Assembly (NCBI GenBank): GCA_947601655.1
Contig: CANQGG010000016.1
Span: forward strand, 1 to 38,792
Source of the DNA: an uncultured Akkermansia sp.
GTDB taxonomy: Bacteria > Verrucomicrobiota > Verrucomicrobiia > Verrucomicrobiales > Akkermansiaceae
Reading direction: 5' to 3'
DNA: 38,792 nt
Part shown: piece by piece, positions 34,401 through 38,792 of the stretch
How positions within the stretch are numbered: the stretch's first letter is position 1
Layout: each line of letters starts with the position of its first letter
Notes under the pieces: generated by a model
Databases searched by the model: none
Seen by the model: the letters and a program-made list of their open reading frames with translations, nothing else
Told to the model about the DNA's origin: nothing
Position numbers and translations under genes: made by a program

Positions 34401-37400
34401 TCGTCATGGGATTCTCCGCCCCATACAGCACACCCCACCCGTACACCGCATTCCCCTCCCCCGTCCCCACATGCTCCTTATCCGGCTTGCGATACAACGC
34501 CGGACTCACATGCGAAAAATCCACCGCCGCGCTAAAATCCGCCCCCCCATCCACAATCACCCCATTCTCCAACGCCATCACCCCATCCTTAAACAACCCC
34601 CGCTCCCGCGCCTCCGTCACAGAAAACGGCCCCTCCCCATAATACCTCTTCGCCGCCTTCCTATTCGGATCAGCATGATTTTGCTTGTACTCCCGCGCAA
34701 GCCGTGCTATACCATAATCAAGCGCGGCTCCCACCTCCTTCAAGTGGACGAATGAATCAGGTGCGTAGCCCTCGGCAAGGTGCATTGCTTTCCGTCTGTC
34801 ACCCGCGCTAGATCTCTCTCCGGTCTCTTTGTAGCCTGTTATAACCCACGCTCCCGGAGATGAATCCCACTTCATATTTACAACGCAATCATATTGCTCC
34901 AGCGTAATAATCTTGCGCACATTATTGCTCCTCTCAGGCACAATCCTCCCATTCACCGCCGCCATCACAGCCTTGCACGCCGTATAGCAAGCCTCCTCCA
35001 AACTCTCCCCGTGCGCCATCCGCATCGTAATCAAGTGCATAAAGCCAACCGCTCCAACCACCTTGCTATTTGGATTATTGGCATCCTTTAGCTCCCCAGC
35101 GCTCCCCAGCGGAAACACCACATCCTGCCCCAGCGTATCACTCCTGAACCTCGCCTCCTGCGCCCCATTCGCCAACTCCCTCAGCGCCCTCAGCCCACTC
35201 CTCTCCGCCGGTGAAAAAGTCAAACTAAACGACACCTCCGCGTTATCAATCAAATCCCCCAGCGCCCTATTCCTCTCCCCAGCCTTATACTCCACCGGCG
35301 TTATCCCATGCTCACGGCACACACGCCGCACAGCCTCCTTATTCCCCACCTTATCGCTAAACAGCGCATACACCCACTCATCCATCCTCACCGCCCTCTG
35401 CGGCACCGCCTCCAGATAATCCGTCTTCTCCGCCCGCAGCTCCCTCAAAATCCGCACCGTCTCCTTGATAAAATCACTCCCCTCCTCCATCGCCTCCGAC
35501 TCCTGCAGCCTAAACAAATCAACGGTCTCAAAATCCGTCCACCCCATAATCGCCTCCCGCACACTCTCCTCCGTCACCTCATCCAAATCCGCCAACGCCT
35601 CAAACACACCAATCCACTCATTATCCCCCAGCCACGTATCATACCTCTCAGAAAGCATATTCATCCACTTCCCTATATCCTCGCTCAGCACCCTCACCTC
35701 ATCCTCCCCCTGCAACCTCTCCCGCTGCCCCTTCACATCCTCCATATCCTTCATCCGCCGCGCTAAATACGACCGCGCCGTCCACGTCAAATCCATCTCC
35801 CTCTCCGTCGCCTCATTCCCCCGCCTCTTCCTGCCGTACAAATAATCCGTCAAATTCTCCAGCGTCGCATCCACCTTCTCCCCCTCCTCATCATAAAAAA
35901 ACGTCCTCAAATCCTCCCCATCCATCTCCGTCTCAATACTAGGCATCCTCCCCGTCCACGCATCCCGCGAATATACATCCGTCCCCCTCCGCGGATCCAC
36001 CATATCAGGACGCGCCACCAGCGTCACAGACGTCCTATCATCCCCCCAGCTATACGGCTTATCCAGACGCGTCACAGCCACACTCGGCAACGGCATACCC
36101 CCCAACTCATCCGCCGCATTGATAAAATCATCATAAGCAATCGTATGCACCGCCGCCAAATTCCTCACACTCATCGACACCTCCCCATCCCCATTAAACA
36201 CATCCTCCACCCTCTCCCCATTCGGCGCCATCCCCAGCGACCCATCAGCCGCCGCCTGCCGCCGTATCTCCTCCAACTCCCCCTCAAAAATCGTCAGATC
36301 ACCCCCATCTGACAATTTTTCTTCGCCCTCCGCCGAAACTTCCCCCTTGACATCCTCGCCCCCTATGATAGTATTCTCATTGAAGCCTTGGTGGATTAGT
36401 AGGCGCACAAGGGCAGGGGTCATCGTACCGCCTGACGCGTTGCTACTAACGTCAGCCAAGGCTTTTGCATTATACTTGCAGTAGCGCAAATTCCCCTGCT
36501 TAAGCTGATCCTCTACCTTCTGCAAATTATCCAGCGGATACAGCGACGCCATAAAATGCGCCCCATTCCTCGCCCGCTGCAAATGAATTGCCGCCATCAT
36601 GTCACCCAGCTCCCCATTCGCATTCTGCCCAAGCATCCCCGGCAAAATAATCACAGAATCCGCATTCTCCACAATCACCCCCAGCGGATCATCAAACCTC
36701 CGCACCGCCTCCACAATCTGCTCCTCCGTCAGCTTGTGAATAAAACGCAACTTGCGCACCGTATGCTGACGCGTCACAATCGGCGCCTCCGCCAGCCCCA
36801 GCATCCGGAACAACGCCGGACAACTGCACAGCGGCACATCATTCTTCTCCCCATACTCATTCTCATACGCCTTGTGAATATCCACCCTCAACGACGGACT
36901 CACACTAAAAGACCCCTCCCCGCGCGAAGCGCGCTCATCTCCAAATCGTAAATCGTCAATCGTCAATCGTAAATCCGGCTCGCTCTTCCCATCCCACGCC
37001 TCAGCCGCCTCCACAATCCCCAGCTCCGGATCCATCGCCTCATACGCCGCATCCAGCCGCGCAAGCCTCTCAATAATCCTCACCGCATCCTCCGGTCGGT
37101 CAATCTTCACACCCATCTCCCGCGTCATCTCGCCTTTCCTCTGCAAACTCCCCGCCCCGCTCAGCACATCAATCCTCCTCCGCAACTGCTTCCGCACCGC
37201 CTCCACATAATTCGCCATCTTCTCCGCCCGCGCCGCAAACCCCTCATCAAACCCAAAAAGGTCAGTCAAACTACCTCCCCCCTCCGGCGCCATCTGCTCA
37301 GCCCCGCGCACCAGCGCCGTCACATACTCCCAGCTCCTCTTCTTCCCCTTCGTCCCCCTCCGCGCCTTCAGCGCCAGCTCCTGCCCCTCCGCACTCTCCG

Positions 37401-38733
37401 TTATCACACACGCCATATACGCATCCTCCGCACTCACCCCCCCATTCACCATCGAATCAAACACATACCCGCTCGCCCGCGTCGCAATCATAATCCCCAT
37501 CCGACTCGCCGCCGTCTGTCCCCCAGCCTGCGTCTTCGGCATCAGCCCCCTCGCCTCCGCCTCCGCAATGCTCATCGGATTATGCCGAAAATAAAACGCC
37601 ACATCAATCGCCCCGCACATCCCCTCCAGAATATTCACCTCCACATCATACAACTTCGCCCACGCCGCATCATGCGCCGCATCCTCATCATACACCCGCA
37701 CCGCAATATGCCCCACCCCGTTCTTCTTCGCGTGCGCCAGCCGGTGCCGCCCGCTGATAACCTCCAGCCGCCCATCCCTCCGCCGCCACACAATAATCGG
37801 CGCGCTCTTCGCATTCCATCCCCCGGAAAGCTCATGCGTCGTCCCGTCCTCATTCGCAGCCTCCCGCTGCCCCGCCACCTCCTTCTTCTTAAACTGCGGC
37901 ACATCCGCCGATATACTCAAATCCTCCACCCTCGCCACCCCATACACACTCCCATCCCCAGCCTCCGCATACATCCCATTCACCAAATTTTTCCCCTTGA
38001 CATCCGCTCCCTCCTGCTGTACGCTCGAACCGTGGGAAGCTGTCTGGGGGCTGTCCTTTATGACTCTTCCTTGGTCGGCAGACAGACCCTGCGCCCGGCC
38101 GACATCTTCTGAATAAAGCAGGACTCCCTTCCTCACTCTCTTTGCCTCCTTGAGTCTCGCTTGGTAATACCCGGACTTTACACGCCCATCCTCTACAACA
38201 AACGCCACGGCAAAACCCTTCCCGCGTTCCGTCTCCACCACGCCAAAAAACGTCCTCTGCTTCCCATCCGGACTCCCCCATATCTCTTGCGGAGATTGAA
38301 GCACTGTCAACATCTCATTCAAATGGTGAAGCCTCTCCCTCATTGCCGCCTCACCCTTCTCATCCAAATGCTCTTGCAGCAACCCATCAATCCTTATCTC
38401 CTCACCCCTGAACCCACTGAAAGAATACCCCTCCTCCACAATCCTCTTCCTCTCCTCATAAGTCAAATGGAAAAGACTCTCCTTCGGCGTCAACTCCTCA
38501 GCGCGTTTTAACCCCAAACTCTCCGCATCTCCCTGCTCACCTATCGCGCTCATCTCTCCCTCCGCAGCCATCTCCTCCACCTCCGCCAGCAACCCATCAA
38601 GCCTCTCCTCCTCACTCGTCGGCTCCCCCCTCATCGCCTCCGCATCTATCGCCTCACCCGTCGGAGAATCAGCCGCACCAATCCCCTCCCCCCGCGCGTC
38701 AGCGCGCGAATCCTCACATGGTACATGGTACAC
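31477..38733 (-). CDS. Giant phage/ICE-type polyvalent protein
   Basis: The protein has 2,418 codons from a GTG at 38733; an in-frame ATG lies at 38634. Domains that I infer from motifs, in order, are as follows. A PBECR2-like RNase domain spans about 100-205 (SPQEIWGS, KGVLLYS). A DdrB/ParB-like domain spans about 285-500 (VISGRHRLAH). A MuF-C-like domain spans about 630-800 (APIVTRQHTVRKLRFIH). A conserved LPD segment covers about 850-950 (DKPYSWGDDRTSVTLVARP). A second PBECR-like domain covers about 1215-1305 (VGFMHLITMRM, AWVITGY). An ART-PolyVal ADP-ribosyltransferase spans about 1405-1675 (GTGEGNAVYGWGVLYGAENP, YNYVIFNPDYIEVI). A second MuF-C spans about 1724-1868 (TPAVMRMVG, VNRIVSLYG). 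A long helical C-terminus follows. Such proteins are delivered by phages or conjugative elements to act on the host. The coding strand is very purine-rich, unlike the neighbours. Individual domain calls are moderate. Confidence 0.8.
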   Translation of the reverse strand: MYHVPCEDSRADARGEGIGAADSPTGEAIDAEAMRGEPTSEEERLDGLLAEVEEMAAEGEMSAIGEQGDAESLGLKRAEELTPKESLFHLTYEERKRIVEEGYSFSGFRGEEIRIDGLLQEHLDEKGEAAMRERLHHLNEMLTVLQSPQEIWGSPDGKQRTFFGVVETERGKGFAVAFVVEDGRVKSGYYQARLKEAKRVRKGVLLYSEDVGRAQGLSADQGRVIKDSPQTASHGSSVQQEGADVKGKNLVNGMYAEAGDGSVYGVARVEDLSISADVPQFKKKEVAGQREAANEDGTTHELSGGWNAKSAPIIVWRRRDGRLEVISGRHRLAHAKKNGVGHIAVRVYDEDAAHDAAWAKLYDVEVNILEGMCGAIDVAFYFRHNPMSIAEAEARGLMPKTQAGGQTAASRMGIMIATRASGYVFDSMVNGGVSAEDAYMACVITESAEGQELALKARRGTKGKKRSWEYVTALVRGAEQMAPEGGGSLTDLFGFDEGFAARAEKMANYVEAVRKQLRRRIDVLSGAGSLQRKGEMTREMGVKIDRPEDAVRIIERLARLDAAYEAMDPELGIVEAAEAWDGKSEPDLRLTIDDLRFGDERASRGEGSFSVSPSLRVDIHKAYENEYGEKNDVPLCSCPALFRMLGLAEAPIVTRQHTVRKLRFIHKLTEEQIVEAVRRFDDPLGVIVENADSVIILPGMLGQNANGELGDMMAAIHLQRARNGAHFMASLYPLDNLQKVEDQLKQGNLRYCKYNAKALADVSSNASGGTMTPALVRLLIHQGFNENTIIGGEDVKGEVSAEGEEKLSDGGDLTIFEGELEEIRRQAAADGSLGMAPNGERVEDVFNGDGEVSMSVRNLAAVHTIAYDDFINAADELGGMPLPSVAVTRLDKPYSWGDDRTSVTLVARPDMVDPRRGTDVYSRDAWTGRMPSIETEMDGEDLRTFFYDEEGEKVDATLENLTDYLYGRKRRGNEATEREMDLTWTARSYLARRMKDMEDVKGQRERLQGEDEVRVLSEDIGKWMNMLSERYDTWLGDNEWIGVFEALADLDEVTEESVREAIMGWTDFETVDLFRLQESEAMEEGSDFIKETVRILRELRAEKTDYLEAVPQRAVRMDEWVYALFSDKVGNKEAVRRVCREHGITPVEYKAGERNRALGDLIDNAEVSFSLTFSPAERSGLRALRELANGAQEARFRSDTLGQDVVFPLGSAGELKDANNPNSKVVGAVGFMHLITMRMAHGESLEEACYTACKAVMAAVNGRIVPERSNNVRKIITLEQYDCVVNMKWDSSPGAWVITGYKETGERSSAGDRRKAMHLAEGYAPDSFVHLKEVGAALDYGIARLAREYKQNHADPNRKAAKRYYGEGPFSVTEARERGLFKDGVMALENGVIVDGGADFSAAVDFSHVSPALYRKPDKEHVGTGEGNAVYGWGVLYGAENPMTNRFYHGQFTYEGAVFARRRDGKEQDVAREDVVEGLKKKGAGKSVLNSLPHWSKYQTREALEEVRAKALKNAEFCKNLNDAEFVYAYEQRALVAEYLLENDIFVKEGIKYPVNYRMRADVDDSNLLHWDEKLDRFLEEHPDVAAAFGELLNVDFDTYFDVSARNVPTREGRELYEQLAKKLGSARAASEWLDEHGIRGVKYADGMSRHKAENKTYNYVIFNPDYIEVIAINNRHPWSEYSEDNPDWQKPEEVDFSASVAMWKGTLGALRGNFPARGTADYVKDILVCPTPAVMRMVGVRPWALVITPAVIEKVTKIKHAVPYEALEQLPEAIAEPICIAVSDTAKSIEVITELKEGDDNILVAVRLDSNLTHAPQVKVNRIVSLYGKEWIANLLTHPMLYLDKTKALPWIASRRLQLPPIINLKSASSGRIMTRQDLVKYKVASGQSFSVRGEGLLDRVNLREMAEEEKMSRLMTRARRGAARWRRVFLDDRTSAADAARALGEVSSVMEAVFAYLPAGERPSYAGKMRLVEAYARLVETGRVWHRENAKSEGARAKLEVLDEVMGELEKVSTVKGEALRELREGYVREVAGRKLSEVAVSMVEDAVDAVERYLVRRELEKVQRLAEALKPKKLKSGKLAPGKMSAEGYRRFARYMKMVEMSAEEKAERMEELAAKLDKESEAEGQEAIEEEMRELAIFGALGSGRLAEARRGVRELVGFVRGERTSWEGRVELEREQMAHFARVAVDAMGGVDRNKLAARRDRARKPLRTILGTQKGFMSLGQMWMAMQGVPALRELAGWSLERLARGNVALGMRERALREAEVAFMAKELGLTSEAARNNFLVDLKKERATGVRKAGAKRVHRVRVSVEEAREIVAMSKGERKARNERIRKEADEKGVDAKNVVEDEDVELMAEALKDVGRKRYITTEREYRTEESEELVLSKDNALNIILLAEQADYAETKNREKLGKSLTS
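36913..36975. repeat. Composite repeat B: GC palindrome plus heptamer array
   Basis: On the plus strand CCCCTCCCC (36913-36921) leads into CGCGC-GAA-GCGCG (36921-36933). After a short spacer there are four AATCGT-plus-one-base heptamers (36944-36971) and a partial fifth. The whole lies in frame within the giant gene, in the linker between the DdrB-like and MuF-C-like domains. The same layout occurs at 38683-38732. Confidence 0.75.
38683..38732. repeat. Composite repeat A: GC palindrome plus heptamer array
   Basis: On the plus strand CCCCTCCCC (38683-38691) is followed by CGCGC-GTCA-GCGCG (38693-38706). Next come about eight bases and then ACATGGT repeated 2.4 times (38716-38732). It covers the start of the giant gene, so its first residues are encoded by the repeat. 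It has the same order and orientation as copy B, with a different heptamer word. Confidence 0.7.
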
Positions 38734-38792
38734 TATTAATCGGAGGTGGTATAATCTGAAGAGTTGAGAGGGAAATCCTCAACAGGACTCCT

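Noticed and set aside
38634..38733. ATG at 38634 as the giant gene's start
   Set aside because: Not excluded, but the frame is open to the GTG at 38733 and stops only further up (TGA at about 38778). I kept the longer start; the first residues come from a repeat, so the true start is uncertain.

Overview
The window looks like a chromosomal segment from a Gram-negative (diderm) bacterium. The evidence is an OprB-type outer-membrane porin, a lipobox-bearing penicillin-binding lipoprotein, and ordinary housekeeping genes (acnA, nrdR, typA, feoAB). The gene mix (zinc-ribbon TPM protein, OprB-like porin, feoA-feoB plus a Cys-rich small protein, long cytosolic ankyrin proteins) is compatible with Verrucomicrobiota, perhaps an Akkermansia-like gut lineage. 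That assignment is inference and of modest confidence. No tRNA, rRNA, CRISPR array, transposase or integrase gene was recognised.

Region 1 (1-16.4 kb, minus strand) is an accessory island. From right to left it reads: a DUF262+DUF1524 (GmrSD-like) protein, a second DUF262 protein and a single-HKD phospholipase-D-like protein. A 493-aa ankyrin protein, an 828-aa ankyrin protein and a uracil-DNA-glycosylase-like protein follow. Then come a truncated ankyrin relic, an 868-aa ankyrin protein and an ankyrin array of at least 935 aa that runs off the left edge. The three groups are each headed by a copy of one conserved non-coding block (core 16261-16343, 11023-11106, 5846-5935). A 13-base word beside these copies is in direct orientation around the ankyrin/UDG-like group and inverted around the DUF262/PLD group. 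This suggests modular cassettes built on a shared upstream element. I infer a defence or conflict island; no activity can be read from sequence alone.

Region 2 (16.6-31.4 kb) is a core-genome block. It holds acnA, a TPM-domain membrane protein, mntP, a small unknown gene and nrdR, a divergent D-Ala-D-Ala carboxypeptidase-like lipoprotein gene, a DUF456 gene and typA. It ends with an iron-uptake cluster feoA-feoB-(Cys-rich small protein)-oprB closed by a strong intrinsic terminator. FeoB is unusual: DUF805-like signatures are embedded in its gate domain, and it carries a second, acidic insertion near the C-terminus. The feoA promoter and the feoA-feoB gap carry similar TTAG-N6-CTAA palindromes that look like operators for a DtxR-family metal regulator.

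Region 3 (31.5-38.7 kb) is one 2,418-codon gene for a phage/ICE-type polyvalent protein. It has nuclease-like domains, a DdrB/ParB-like domain, two MuF-C-like domains and an ADP-ribosyltransferase-like domain. Its coding strand is strongly purine-rich, unlike the neighbouring core genes. Its last codons contain the feoA -35 box. Two copies of a small composite repeat (heptamer array plus GC palindrome) lie inside it.
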